Shown one piece after another: positions 25,503 through 33,975 of a DNA stretch of 47,907 nt. A program made the translations under genes and the position numbers. How positions within the stretch are numbered: position 1 is the first letter of the stretch; the number at the start of each line of letters is the position of its first letter. The notes beneath the pieces are model-generated. The model was not told the DNA's origin. It was given only the letters and a program-made list of their open reading frames with translations, and searched no databases. Origin of the DNA: Lichenibacterium minor. Its GTDB lineage: Bacteria > Pseudomonadota > Alphaproteobacteria > Rhizobiales > Beijerinckiaceae. The stretch spans positions 1 to 47,907 of the forward strand of contig NZ_QYBB01000032.1 in the NCBI RefSeq assembly GCF_004137685.1, written 5' to 3'.

Positions 25503-26065
25503 ATGGTCTTCGACCTCGCTCAAAGCAGCGGCCTCGCCTTTCATAACCTCGGCAACTCCGAGCAAGGCCGCCACCATCGCCGCGTCGATCCAACCTCCTC
25601 TACCACAATGAGGGCTCGGACACGATCCAGGCCGGCAACGGTGACAACACCATCGTGGGCGGCCAGGACAGCACTGACAGGGCCGATCTCATCACCTCGG
25701 GGTCAGGAAATGACCTGGTCCTCGGTGACGGGGGCGACGATACGGTGGCGGCCGGCGGTGGGGCCGACACGGTCGTGGGCGGCTTCGGGCGGGACATCAT
25801 CCTCGGGAACCAAGGCGACGACATCATCCTGGGCAACCAGGGTAACGACACGCTCGATGGCGGCCAGGGTGCTGATACGGCATCCGGCTGAATAGGCCGG
25901 AGCCGTATCACAAGCCCGCGCGGCGCTTGAGCGAAGCCGGCTTCCGCGCTGCGAAGCAATCTCGCGGAAGCCGTATGACACGCCGGTCGGAGGCATCGGC
26001 AACGACGTCCTCTACGGGAATGAGGGTGACGACGTCCTGTACGGGAACGAGGGCTCCAACCATCC
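25503..26065 (+). pseudogene. RTX calcium-binding repeat protein, fragment split by a palindromic insert
   Basis: From about 25592 the frame reads LLYHNEGSDTIQAGNGDN, then GSGNDLVLGDGGDDTV, RDIILGNQGDDIILGNQ and GNDTLDGGQGADT, which are glycine/aspartate nonapeptides that bind calcium. It stops at 25889-25891 inside a hairpin. After the insert, RTX repeats resume in another frame from 25992 (GIGNDVLYGNEGDDVLYG) and then fade near 26065. Upstream, KAATIAASI in a third frame (about 25563-25590) looks like the preceding part. The type I secretion signal is absent. The parent was probably a secreted repeat protein. Confidence 0.75.
25873..25980. mobile_element. Palindromic REP/MITE-like insert in the RTX gene
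   Basis: Left part: TGATACGGC-A-TCCGGC pairs with GCCGGAGCCGTATCA (25873-25910), a 15-base-pair stem with one bulged A and a 7-base loop. The middle has the perfect palindrome GAAGCCGGCTTC (25933-25944). The right end CGGAAGCCGTATGACA (25965-25980) is an inverted, imperfect copy of the left end. No transposase is present and no clear target duplication was found. RTX coding continues on both sides, which is the evidence for insertion. Confidence 0.6.
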
Positions 26066-26381
26066 GTGCTCTCCCCGTCGCAGTGGATCGAACATCCGGC
26101 CCGTCTCGGCTGGCGAGCGATCCCCGCCCCTGACATCATCGCCTTGATGGAACCCGCGCACCCCAGTCGAGCCATCAGAATTCCGAAGCATACCCGAACC
26201 TGTCGAGCGTCCTGAGCCCGTCACTCTGTCGAGCGGAACGATGAAGGACCTAAATTATTTCTTAATTTTTTGGCCGTGATCCGGCGGGACCGAGTTCGGC
26301 CGGGGCGTTGCATTGACACCGAGTCATCGAGAGCCGAAATACAGCCCCGCCGCGCACCAGATGCGGCTCGGGGAGGGCGAC
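26066..26381. other. Gene-free region before the PrpD-family gene
   Basis: No gene recognised. CTGTCGAGCG occurs twice (near 26198 and 26226) as a short direct repeat. An AT-rich patch at 26250-26273 (AAATTATTTCTTAATTTTTTGG) could be promoter DNA for the gene at 26382. Confidence 0.4.
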
Positions 26382-27854
26382 ATGACACAATGGCACCGAT
26401 CGAGCGGGCTCGATCGCCGTTCCCTCCTGGCCACCGCTGGGTCGGCCGTGGCGCTCGCCGCCCTGCCGCGGCGGGCCTTAGCGGCTCCCGTGCCCGTCGG
26501 CGCCGTGATGGCGACGCTCAGCGGCTACATGGCGGCGGCCGGCGGCCGGGCGTTGCCCGACGAGGTCGTGGAAAAGGCCAAGCACCACATTCTCGACACG
26601 TTCGCGGCCATGATCTCGGGCTCGGGCCTGCCCCCGGCGCGCGCGGCCCTCAAGTTTGCCCAGGGCTATGCGACCGACCCTACGGCGACGATCGCAGCCT
26701 CCCGCCTCACGACCAACCCGCTCGAGGCGGCCCTGGTCAACGGCATGCTGGCCCATTCGGACGAGACGGATGACTCCAACGAGTTCTCGCAGTCGCACCC
26801 CGGCTGCGCGGTGGTGCCGGCGGCGCTGGCGGTGGGCGAAAAGTTCGACGTCGACGGGATACGGTTCCTGCGCGCCGTGACGCTCGGCTACGACGTCGGC
26901 CCGCGCGTCACCATCAGCTTCGGCGCGGTGGAGTTCCGCGACGAGAGCCACAAGGCCACGCACGCCATCGCGGGCGGCTTCGCGGCCGCCGCCGCCGCGG
27001 GCTCGCTGGCGGGGCTCGACGCGCAAAGGATGCGCTGGATGCTCGACTACAGCGCGCAACAATCGGCTGGCATCGGCGCCTGGGCGCGCGACACGTCGCA
27101 CATCGAGAAGTCCTTCGTGTTCGCCGGCATGCCGGCTCGCAACGGCGTGACCTCCGCCCTCGTGGTGCAGTCCGGCTTCACGGGCGTGGACGACATCTTC
27201 TCGGGGCCGGACAACTACTTCGAGGCCACGGCGCCAAACGCCAAGCCGGAGCTGCTGGTGGAGGGGCTCGGCCAGCGCTACGAGATCGCCCGCACCAACA
27301 TCAAGAAGTGGACGGTGGGCTCGCCCATCCAGGCGCCGCTCGACGCCATGGCGGCTATCTTCGCCAAGCGGCGCGTCGCGCCCGACGACGTGCGGTCGGT
27401 CGTGGTCCAGTTGGCCCACACGGAGGCCCGGACGGTGAACGATCGCGACATGCCGGACATCAGCCTGCAGCATATGGTGGCCGTGATGCTGCTCGACGGC
27501 ACGGCGTCCTTCGCGGCCGCGCACGACAAGGCCCGCATGGCCGATCCCGCGGTGCTGCGGCAGCGGGCCAAGGTGAAGCTCGTCGAGAGTCCGGAGTTGG
27601 AGCGGCTGGAGCCGGCCCGGCAGGCCATCGTCGACCTCACGCTGAACGACGGCACTGTGCTGAGCGAGCGGGTGACCGCGGTGCGGGGCACGGTCGACAA
27701 CCCGATGCCGCGCGACGAGGTCGTGGCCAAGGCCCGAGACCTGTGCGAGCCGGTGATCGGCAAGGCGCAGACCGCGTCCCTCATCGCGATGGTGCTCGGG
27801 CTAGACGGCCTGCGCAGCGTCCGCGACCTGCGAGGCGTGCTGCAGACCGGGTGA
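26382..27854 (+). CDS. MmgE/PrpD-family protein with Tat signal
   Basis: A 490-residue protein. GGGAGGG precedes ATG 26382. The N-terminus has a twin-arginine motif (LDRRSLLATAGSAVALAAL) and a likely cleavage site after RRALAA, so export to the periplasm is predicted. The remainder has the MmgE/PrpD fold: DTFAAMISGSGLPPAR, AHSDETDDSNEFSQSHPG and SHKATHAIAGGFAAAAAAG, then NIKKWTVGSPIQAPLDA. Known relatives dehydrate 2-methylcitrate or isomerise aconitate in the cytosol. An exported version must act on a different, extracytoplasmic carboxylate, still unknown. Confidence 0.85.
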   Translation: MTQWHRSSGLDRRSLLATAGSAVALAALPRRALAAPVPVGAVMATLSGYMAAAGGRALPDEVVEKAKHHILDTFAAMISGSGLPPARAALKFAQGYATDPTATIAASRLTTNPLEAALVNGMLAHSDETDDSNEFSQSHPGCAVVPAALAVGEKFDVDGIRFLRAVTLGYDVGPRVTISFGAVEFRDESHKATHAIAGGFAAAAAAGSLAGLDAQRMRWMLDYSAQQSAGIGAWARDTSHIEKSFVFAGMPARNGVTSALVVQSGFTGVDDIFSGPDNYFEATAPNAKPELLVEGLGQRYEIARTNIKKWTVGSPIQAPLDAMAAIFAKRRVAPDDVRSVVVQLAHTEARTVNDRDMPDISLQHMVAVMLLDGTASFAAAHDKARMADPAVLRQRAKVKLVESPELERLEPARQAIVDLTLNDGTVLSERVTAVRGTVDNPMPRDEVVAKARDLCEPVIGKAQTASLIAMVLGLDGLRSVRDLRGVLQTG

Positions 27855-28225
27855 AATCCCCGGCGTGCGGGAAGGTCGTACGGACGTCTGGTTCGCCGCA
27901 TACTCACTCCGGAGCGGCCCTTCCGCTCCCCACCCTGTCTCGCCGTTTATCCGCCACCGGCCGGTTCCGACCCACTCCGGGCGTTCCTGATCCGGTCAGG
28001 CTATCTCCGAAGCCGCCGTTGCACTTCCGAAGCCAGCCGGCGTGCGAACGAAGCGAGGCGGAGCTATCGGAGCCGGCCCCATCCGCGATCGAGGATCCTG
28101 CGATCATCGGCCTACCGTGCCGCGCTCACCAGCGATGCGATGCGCGAATAAGGAGACAATCTCGGCCCTGCACTGGGTCGATTCCCTGCTTTTCGTGATG
28201 GCTCATCCTGGGCTATCTTCACGCT
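27855..28225. other. Gene-free region with dispersed repeat copy
   Basis: No coding frame recognised. The stretch 27910-27995 carries two partial matches to the dispersed repeat (CGGCCCTTCCGCTCCCCACC and CCGGCCGGTTCCGACCCACT). Confidence 0.45.
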
Positions 28226-29245
28226 GTGACCCAAGGCCAGGACCGACTCTGCGACAGCAGCCGCGCCTCGACGGCGGCCGTCCCCGAACGGGAGCGCCTC
28301 GACGCGTGGCAGGCCCTGTTCAAGGGCGCCCACGCTATCAGCGCCGAGGAGCCCCGGCGCTTCCGCGGCGAGATCGCCAGCGTCGCGGTCGACGCCATGA
28401 TGGTGCACCGGATGCGGGCGACCGCCCAGGCGGTCGAGCGCACCCCGGCGATGGTCCGCGGAGACGGGCTCGACCACATCGTGCTGCACCTCAGCGCCAG
28501 CCCCATGCTGGCCCGCTCGGGTGACGACGACATCGCGGTCCACGGCGGCGCCGTCAGCGTCAACGACTTGGCGCGCCCGCTCCGGCGCGCGGCCGCGCCC
28601 GACCTCGACTCGGTCAGCGTGGTGCTGTCGCGCGACCTCGTCGCCTCCGTGCTGCCGGACACGGACGCCCTGCACGGCGCGGTCCTCGGCCAGGGCGCGG
28701 GGGCGCTGCTGCGCGCCCACATGCGCGCGCTCGCCGAGAACGCCCATCTCATCACGCGCGAAGCCGCCGCCGCGACGGCGCGGGGCACCGCGGAGCTCCT
28801 CGCCGCCTCGATCCTGTCGACGCCCGACGCGGCGGAGCGCGCCCGCGAGCCGATCCAGGCCGCCGCCCTGGTCCGGGCCAAGCGCTACATCGACGCCCAC
28901 ATCGCCGCGGTGGACCTGACGCCGGACAGCATCGCGCGGGGCGTCGGCGTGTCGCGGGCGACGCTGTTCCGCGCCTTCGCGCCGCTCGGGGGCGTGGCCG
29001 CCTACGTCCAGGACCGCCGCCTCACGCTCGTGCGGCGGAGCCTGGCGCGCCGTCTGAAATCCGAGACGGTAGGCGAGATCGGCTACCGCTTCGGGTTCCG
29101 GAGCGACGTCCACCTCAGCCGGGCGTTCCGAAGGCGGTTCGGGATGGCGCCGAGCGACGTCCGCCCCCTGTTCGGCGCCGTGAGCCCGCCGGCGCTCGCG
29201 TCTGACGGCCGACTCATCGCGGGCTGGCTCGCCGAGCACGGCTGA
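28226..29245 (+). CDS. AraC-family transcriptional regulator
   Basis: 339 residues starting at GTG 28226, without a strong ribosome-binding site. The last 100 residues hold the AraC double helix-turn-helix: LTPDSIARGVGVSRATLFRAF and SETVGEIGYRFGFRSDVHLSRAFRRRFGM. The N-terminal region (GDGLDHIVLHLSASPML) fits the AraC-binding-like domain of the AraC_binding_2 type, which senses small molecules. It lies between the PrpD gene and the giant repeat protein and may control either; no target site was identified. Confidence 0.88.
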   Translation: MTQGQDRLCDSSRASTAAVPERERLDAWQALFKGAHAISAEEPRRFRGEIASVAVDAMMVHRMRATAQAVERTPAMVRGDGLDHIVLHLSASPMLARSGDDDIAVHGGAVSVNDLARPLRRAAAPDLDSVSVVLSRDLVASVLPDTDALHGAVLGQGAGALLRAHMRALAENAHLITREAAAATARGTAELLAASILSTPDAAERAREPIQAAALVRAKRYIDAHIAAVDLTPDSIARGVGVSRATLFRAFAPLGGVAAYVQDRRLTLVRRSLARRLKSETVGEIGYRFGFRSDVHLSRAFRRRFGMAPSDVRPLFGAVSPPALASDGRLIAGWLAEHG

Positions 29246-29323
29246 AGGCAGCGCAACGCTGCCCTCCCGGCCCGCGAAAGGTGTGGCCTGAGACGGTCGG
29301 TTCAGAGGTTGAGACTCCCCCCG

Positions 29324-29345
29324 GCGAACCTTTCGTTAGGTTCGC
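29324..29345. promoter_or_regulatory. Inverted repeat upstream of the HAF-repeat gene
   Basis: GCGAACCT and AGGTTCGC are perfect 8-base arms around TTCGTT, 115 bases before the start of the giant gene and 79 bases after the AraC stop. It could terminate the regulator mRNA or be an operator. No T-run follows. Confidence 0.4.
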
Positions 29346-29459
29346 GGCTGGAACGGGGGCGGCGAGCGGAGCCGCGCAGCGGCCGTCGGCCGCCTGCTCC
29401 CCCGAGGCGGCCAGGGCCGCCGGCGCCGCGGCGCCGGGCGGCCGCTCGCAGGGACAGCC

Positions 29460-32400
29460 ATGGACACGATCACCATCACCGCCACGGGCGGCGCCACCTT
29501 CGACGTCGCGGCGAGCGCCTCGGTGCCGGTCTTCCAGCCCGCCATCGATGCCGCGGGCGACATCGGCGGCCTGACGATGGACGGCGCCGGCCCGCGCGTG
29601 GTCACGCAGGCCACGGGCGGGCGGGCCGTCTCGGCCGCACTGCCGGCCGGCGCCGTAAACGCCGGCATCGTGGGGATCGACGGCACAGGCGCGGTCTACG
29701 GCACGTACTTGCTCCCCGACCCCGGCGGCTCCTCCTATACCACCTACAGCTTCAAGGACGCGGGCGGCATCGTCGCGACGATCGCCAGGCCGAACGGGGC
29801 CGCGGACACGATCGTCGCCTCCGTGAATGCCGCCGGCACGGCGGCGGGCCTCTACACGGACGCGAGCGGCAGCACCCAGGCGTTCGTCCTGTCCGGCACG
29901 GACGCGACGCCCGTCACGGTCGACGGCCAAGCCCCGCCGTCCGTCCAGTCCCTGGCGCCCATCGACGCCGCGGGCGATGTCGCTGGGGTCTACACCGACG
30001 CGAGCGGATCCCCGCACATCTTCCTGGCGACCGGGGGATCGGCCGCGGCCGGGAGCGTCCCGCTGTTCGGCGGGTATACGCCGACGTCCGTCGTCGCGGT
30101 CCGAGACGGCGTCACGATGGGAACACTCGTCTACGGCGACCGGACCTACGGCTTCTACATCCTGGCGGGTACGACCCGCATCTTCAACGCCCCTACGAAC
30201 GCGCTGAGCGCGCCGAAGCCGGTCGGGTTCGACGCACATGGCAACATCGTCGGCACGTACACCGACAACTATGGGAGGACGCAGAGCTTCGTCGAATTCG
30301 TCGCGCCCGACGGGGGGCAGCCGGCCTGGAATGCGAGCCCCCTCGCGTTCCCCGGCCCCGGCGTCAAATCCACGGCCGTCACCGGCGTCGACGGGGCCGG
30401 AACCGTCTTCGGCACCTACACGGATTCGAGCAACGCGCCCCACGGCTTCGTCGAGCGGGGAGGCACCTTCACGGCCGTGCCGGTCCCGGACGGCGTCGAC
30501 CTCGCCACGCCGACCGGGGCCGACGCGGCCGGCGACGTCGTCGGGTTCACGACGAGCTCCACGCGCGAGACCGGGAACGCCGCCTTCACGGGCCGCGACG
30601 GCGCCGGCGCGTTGCTGACCGTGGCGGGGCGACCGCTGCCGGACGTCGCGCACGGGGCCGTCACGGTCGACGGCCTCGGGCGGATCGTCGGCACGGTGTC
30701 GGACTCCGCCGGCAACCACGCCTTCGTGGCGGGCCCCGGCTCGACCGCGAGCTTCGACGCCGCCCCGGGCGCGAGGAGCACGTCGGTCGACGGGACCGAT
30801 GCGGCCGGCGACGTCGCGGGCTCCTACATCGACGCCCAGAACCAGAGCCACGTGTACCTGCGCACGGCGGACGGAACGGTCTTGCCGCTCGACCCGACCG
30901 CGTCGACCGGAGCCAATTTCGTAGGGATGAACGCCGCGGGCGCGGTGACTCTCACCTACTACGACGGCGACGGGGGGTCCCACGCGGCGCTCTACGCCGG
31001 CGGCCGGCTCACCACCATCACCCCGGACGGGGCGATCAGCTCCGACGTTGCCTTCATCGACGACGCCGGCGACGTCTTCGGGAGCTTCGACGACGGCGCC
31101 GGCACCCACCTGTTCGAGCGCGCCGCCGACGGCACGGTCACTCGGCTCGACCCGGCCGGGGACGACTATGCCACCTCCCCCTTCTTCGACGCCGCCGGCG
31201 ACGCGGCGGGCACCTACAAAGACACCACAGGCGGCGGCATCGTCACGCTCGTCGGCGGCAAGCTCTCGACCACGTCGCTGACTGCTCCGCTTGGCGCCAG
31301 CCGCGTCCAATCCGTCGCGCTCGACGCGACCGGCGGCGCCTACGGCATCTATGAGAAGACTGGGCGGTACGACACCCACGCCTTCTACCAGCCTGCGGGC
31401 GGCGCGCCCGTCCGCATCGACCCGACGACGGACATCTCCGTCGACCACAACACGCTCCTGAGCGGCGGCGGCACCGTGGCGGGCATCGACACGGCTAGGA
31501 ACAACAACACTCAGCAGGTCTACCAGCAGGTCTACGTCCACGCGGGCGGGACCACGAAGACCTACGACGTGCCGAACGGCTACAGCGTCGCGCTCGCCGG
31601 CATCGACGCCCGCGGCGACGTAGCGGGCACGTTCGGGAACGGGCGAATGGCAGGCAAGGCCCGCTCGATCGCCTTCGCGATCACGGGGGACGTGCTGTCG
31701 ACGCTGGCGCCGCCGCCGGACGCGGACGCGCTCGCGGGGATGAGCGTCAGCGGCATCACCGCGTCGGGCCTCGTCGCCGGCACCTATACGGGCACGGACG
31801 GCGTGACCCACCTCTTCACGGCGCAGGCCGGCTCCCCAGCCGCGACGCGGCTCGACCCTGAGGGCAGCACGGACGCGTCCTTCGTCGCGGGCACGTTCGG
31901 CGAGGACGGCACGCCGGCCCCGGCCGACGGCGCTGTCGCGGTCAACTATACTGACGGATCGGGCGCGAGCCACGGGCTCGTGTATCTCGACGGCCGGGTC
32001 ACGGTCGTGGAGGGCGCACCGGGCGCGACCTCGACCAGCATCGACAGGGTCGACGCGCAGGGCAACGTCGCGGGCACCTACACGGACGCTGCGGGCGGCA
32101 CCCACAGCTTCGTGCGCTTCGCGGCCGCGACGCCGACGATCATGGGCACCCACACCGGCGCGACGGCGGGCGAGGCGCCGCTGGGGCCCTTCGCGGGGGT
32201 CCAGGTCGCCGACGCCAACGCGGGCGCCATCGAGACCCTCACGGTCGCGCTGTCGGGCACGGGCGGCACCCTCGCGGACGGCGCGGGCTATGCCGGCCTC
32301 CGGCAGAACGCCGACGGCTCCTATGCGCTGTCCGGCACGGCCGCGGCGGTGACGGCCGAGCTCGCCGCGCTGAGCTTCAAGCCGCGCGCGGCCGGCACCA

Positions 32401-33416
32401 CGACCTTCACGCTCAAGGACGTGACGAGCGTCGGCGGGGTCTTCACGAACACGGCCACGGACGCGGCCACTGTGGTGACCGACACGGCAGCGGTGATCCC
32501 GCCCCCCGCACCCGCACCCGTTCTGACCCCCGCACCGGCGCCCGGCGGCTCCGCCCTGACCTCTCTACCGGCGCCCGGCGGTTCTGCCCCGCCCCCCGCA
32601 CCGGCGCCCGGCGGCTCCGCCCTGACCTCTGTACCGGCGCCCGGCGGTTCTGCCCCGCCCCCCGCACCGGCGCCCGGCGGCTCTGCCCCGCCCCCCGCAC
32701 CGGCGCCCGATGCGGTGTCGATCGCGCCGCAGGTGGGCTTCAAGCGCGGCGTATTCACCCTCTCCGGTGCGGCGTCGTCGTCGGTGGGGGTGTCCTCCGT
32801 CGAGATCACGGCCACTCTCGGCGATGGCACGGTCAAGGACCTCGGCGCTGCGGCGGTGAACGCGGACGGCTCCTTCACCTTCGCGGACCGGATCGGGCGC
32901 CGCACCCAGGGCTTCATCACCGCCACGTTGACCGATGGGGCGGGCGGCACGGCGACGGGCACGGCCGGCTTCTCGCTCTCGGGCTTCCCGGCCCGGGACG
33001 GGTTCACGGCCGAGCAAGACACCTACAACGTCGACGGCAGCGCGCCTCTGTCGACGTCGCAGTTCATGCCGGACGGCGAGCGAACCACAGGTGTCACGGC
33101 GCCGGGCCAGACGTTGAGCGCGGACTACACCGATGCGTTCGACGCCAACTACCAGGGCGGCAACACCTTCTTGTACCACGCGGGCCACGGCGCCAACGTG
33201 GTGGACGAATTCCGTCTCAGGGGCGCGCAGCACGATACGCTGAGCTTCGCAGGCTCGGATTTCGGCAACGATGTCGCCAACGTGCTGGCGCAGGCCCATT
33301 ACGCCCAGGGCGGGGTCGTCATCACCGATGCGGTCACGCAGGACACGGTCCAGCTTATCGGTGTCACGAAGAAGCAGCTCGCCGCCAACGCGGGCGACAT
33401 CGCCTTCCACGCGTGA
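29460..33416 (+). CDS. Large HAF-repeat protein with RTX-type C-terminus, probably secreted
   Basis: A 1318-residue protein with no N-terminal signal peptide. Residues about 20-885 hold some 17 degenerate repeats of the HAF type (pattern G[IV]DAxGxVxGTYTDxSGxxHxFV), spaced about 45-55 residues. Residues about 890-1010 form a domain with TVALSGTGGTLADGAGY. A Pro-rich linker of five 11-residue units (PAPGGSAPPPA or PAPGGSALTSL) spans about 1026-1080. An Ig-like domain follows (about 1085-1175). The last 130 residues (TLSFAGSDFGNDVANVLAQA to LAANAGDIAFHA) resemble the C-termini of alphaproteobacterial type I-secreted RTX proteins. A surface or adhesion role is likely. No HlyB/HlyD-like exporter genes are in the window. 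Confidence 0.82.
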   Translation: MDTITITATGGATFDVAASASVPVFQPAIDAAGDIGGLTMDGAGPRVVTQATGGRAVSAALPAGAVNAGIVGIDGTGAVYGTYLLPDPGGSSYTTYSFKDAGGIVATIARPNGAADTIVASVNAAGTAAGLYTDASGSTQAFVLSGTDATPVTVDGQAPPSVQSLAPIDAAGDVAGVYTDASGSPHIFLATGGSAAAGSVPLFGGYTPTSVVAVRDGVTMGTLVYGDRTYGFYILAGTTRIFNAPTNALSAPKPVGFDAHGNIVGTYTDNYGRTQSFVEFVAPDGGQPAWNASPLAFPGPGVKSTAVTGVDGAGTVFGTYTDSSNAPHGFVERGGTFTAVPVPDGVDLATPTGADAAGDVVGFTTSSTRETGNAAFTGRDGAGALLTVAGRPLPDVAHGAVTVDGLGRIVGTVSDSAGNHAFVAGPGSTASFDAAPGARSTSVDGTDAAGDVAGSYIDAQNQSHVYLRTADGTVLPLDPTASTGANFVGMNAAGAVTLTYYDGDGGSHAALYAGGRLTTITPDGAISSDVAFIDDAGDVFGSFDDGAGTHLFERAADGTVTRLDPAGDDYATSPFFDAAGDAAGTYKDTTGGGIVTLVGGKLSTTSLTAPLGASRVQSVALDATGGAYGIYEKTGRYDTHAFYQPAGGAPVRIDPTTDISVDHNTLLSGGGTVAGIDTARNNNTQQVYQQVYVHAGGTTKTYDVPNGYSVALAGIDARGDVAGTFGNGRMAGKARSIAFAITGDVLSTLAPPPDADALAGMSVSGITASGLVAGTYTGTDGVTHLFTAQAGSPAATRLDPEGSTDASFVAGTFGEDGTPAPADGAVAVNYTDGSGASHGLVYLDGRVTVVEGAPGATSTSIDRVDAQGNVAGTYTDAAGGTHSFVRFAAATPTIMGTHTGATAGEAPLGPFAGVQVADANAGAIETLTVALSGTGGTLADGAGYAGLRQNADGSYALSGTAAAVTAELAALSFKPRAAGTTTFTLKDVTSVGGVFTNTATDAATVVTDTAAVIPPPAPAPVLTPAPAPGGSALTSLPAPGGSAPPPAPAPGGSALTSVPAPGGSAPPPAPAPGGSAPPPAPAPDAVSIAPQVGFKRGVFTLSGAASSSVGVSSVEITATLGDGTVKDLGAAAVNADGSFTFADRIGRRTQGFITATLTDGAGGTATGTAGFSLSGFPARDGFTAEQDTYNVDGSAPLSTSQFMPDGERTTGVTAPGQTLSADYTDAFDANYQGGNTFLYHAGHGANVVDEFRLRGAQHDTLSFAGSDFGNDVANVLAQAHYAQGGVVITDAVTQDTVQLIGVTKKQLAANAGDIAFHA
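32535..32699 (+). repeat. 33-base tandem repeat (five units) inside the HAF-repeat gene
   Basis: Five in-frame units of 33 bases, each starting CCGGCGCCCGGCGG, encode the Pro-Gly-Ser linker. Two variants alternate: one ends in a GCCCTGACCTCT type, the other in GCCCCGCCCCCCGCA. A sixth unit begins at 32700. The near-identity of units suggests recent expansion and possible copy-number variation without a frameshift. Confidence 0.9.
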
Positions 33417-33426
33417 GAGGCGCGAG

Positions 33427-33453
33427 GGGAGGCCGCGGCGCATGCGGCCTTCC
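33427..33453 (+). terminator. Hairpin after the HAF-repeat gene, terminator-like
   Basis: GGGAGGCCGC pairs with GCGGCCTTCC (one G-T wobble) around a 7-base loop, 10 bases after the stop codon. The stem is strong but no T-run follows, so intrinsic termination may be weak. Confidence 0.5.
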
Positions 33454-33975
33454 CAAGTCGTCGATTTAGTGCAGTCCAGGTCGGCACGACGGATGAGGCA
33501 TGATCAAGGTGCAGCGTCGCACTGCATAACGGTGTTTGAAAGTCAGCCGGACCGCAATCGTCAGGCGGCGGGCCAATGAACGTCCGCTCGACCTAAGCTC
33601 CTTCTCCAAACCAGCCGTTCCGCTCTCCACCCAAGGGCGAACCCGCTCTCGCGGGAGAGCGTTCTGAAAGGTAGGGCAAGACTGGAAACCAGCGCGAGCG
33701 CTTGAACGGGTTCCGCCAGCCTCCGAGATGAGGGTCCACCCCTCATCTCGCGAGGATCACGCGATGTCCCACCAACAAACCTCCATCTCGGTCAGCCCGC
33801 TCCGCCGCCACATGCTCGACGACATGGCCATGCGCGGCCTGCAGGAGGACGGCGGCCCTGACGATGCAGTCCATGATCCTGCCAGGCTCCGACGGGGCGC
33901 ACGGATCGGTGCGCGCGCGCCGAGAGCGGAGTTGATCCTCGAGGTCGAAGAGACGTCCCCGACCCGAGCGAGGGG
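33454..33975. other. Gene-poor region with repeat copy and integrase remnant
   Basis: Contains a fragment of the dispersed repeat near 33613-33640, a hairpin CGCTCTC-GCGG-GAGAGCG (33646-33663), and the integrase-like fragment annotated separately. No intact gene was recognised. Confidence 0.45.
33764..33860 (+). pseudogene. Truncated N-terminus of a tyrosine-type integrase
   Basis: The frame from ATG 33764 begins MSHQQTSISVSPLRRHMLDD and continues MAMRGLQED, which looks like the N-terminus of integrases of the SPLRRRMLDDMALRGL type often linked to transposon loci. Similarity stops abruptly after about 32 residues, and the rest of the open frame is not integrase-like. Probably a remnant left by deletion or rearrangement. 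Confidence 0.5.

Noticed and set aside
29214..32153. 979-codon open frame on the minus strand opposite the HAF-repeat gene
   Set aside because: Low-complexity arginine/alanine/glycine translation with no domain; a by-product of GC-rich codon use in the real gene.
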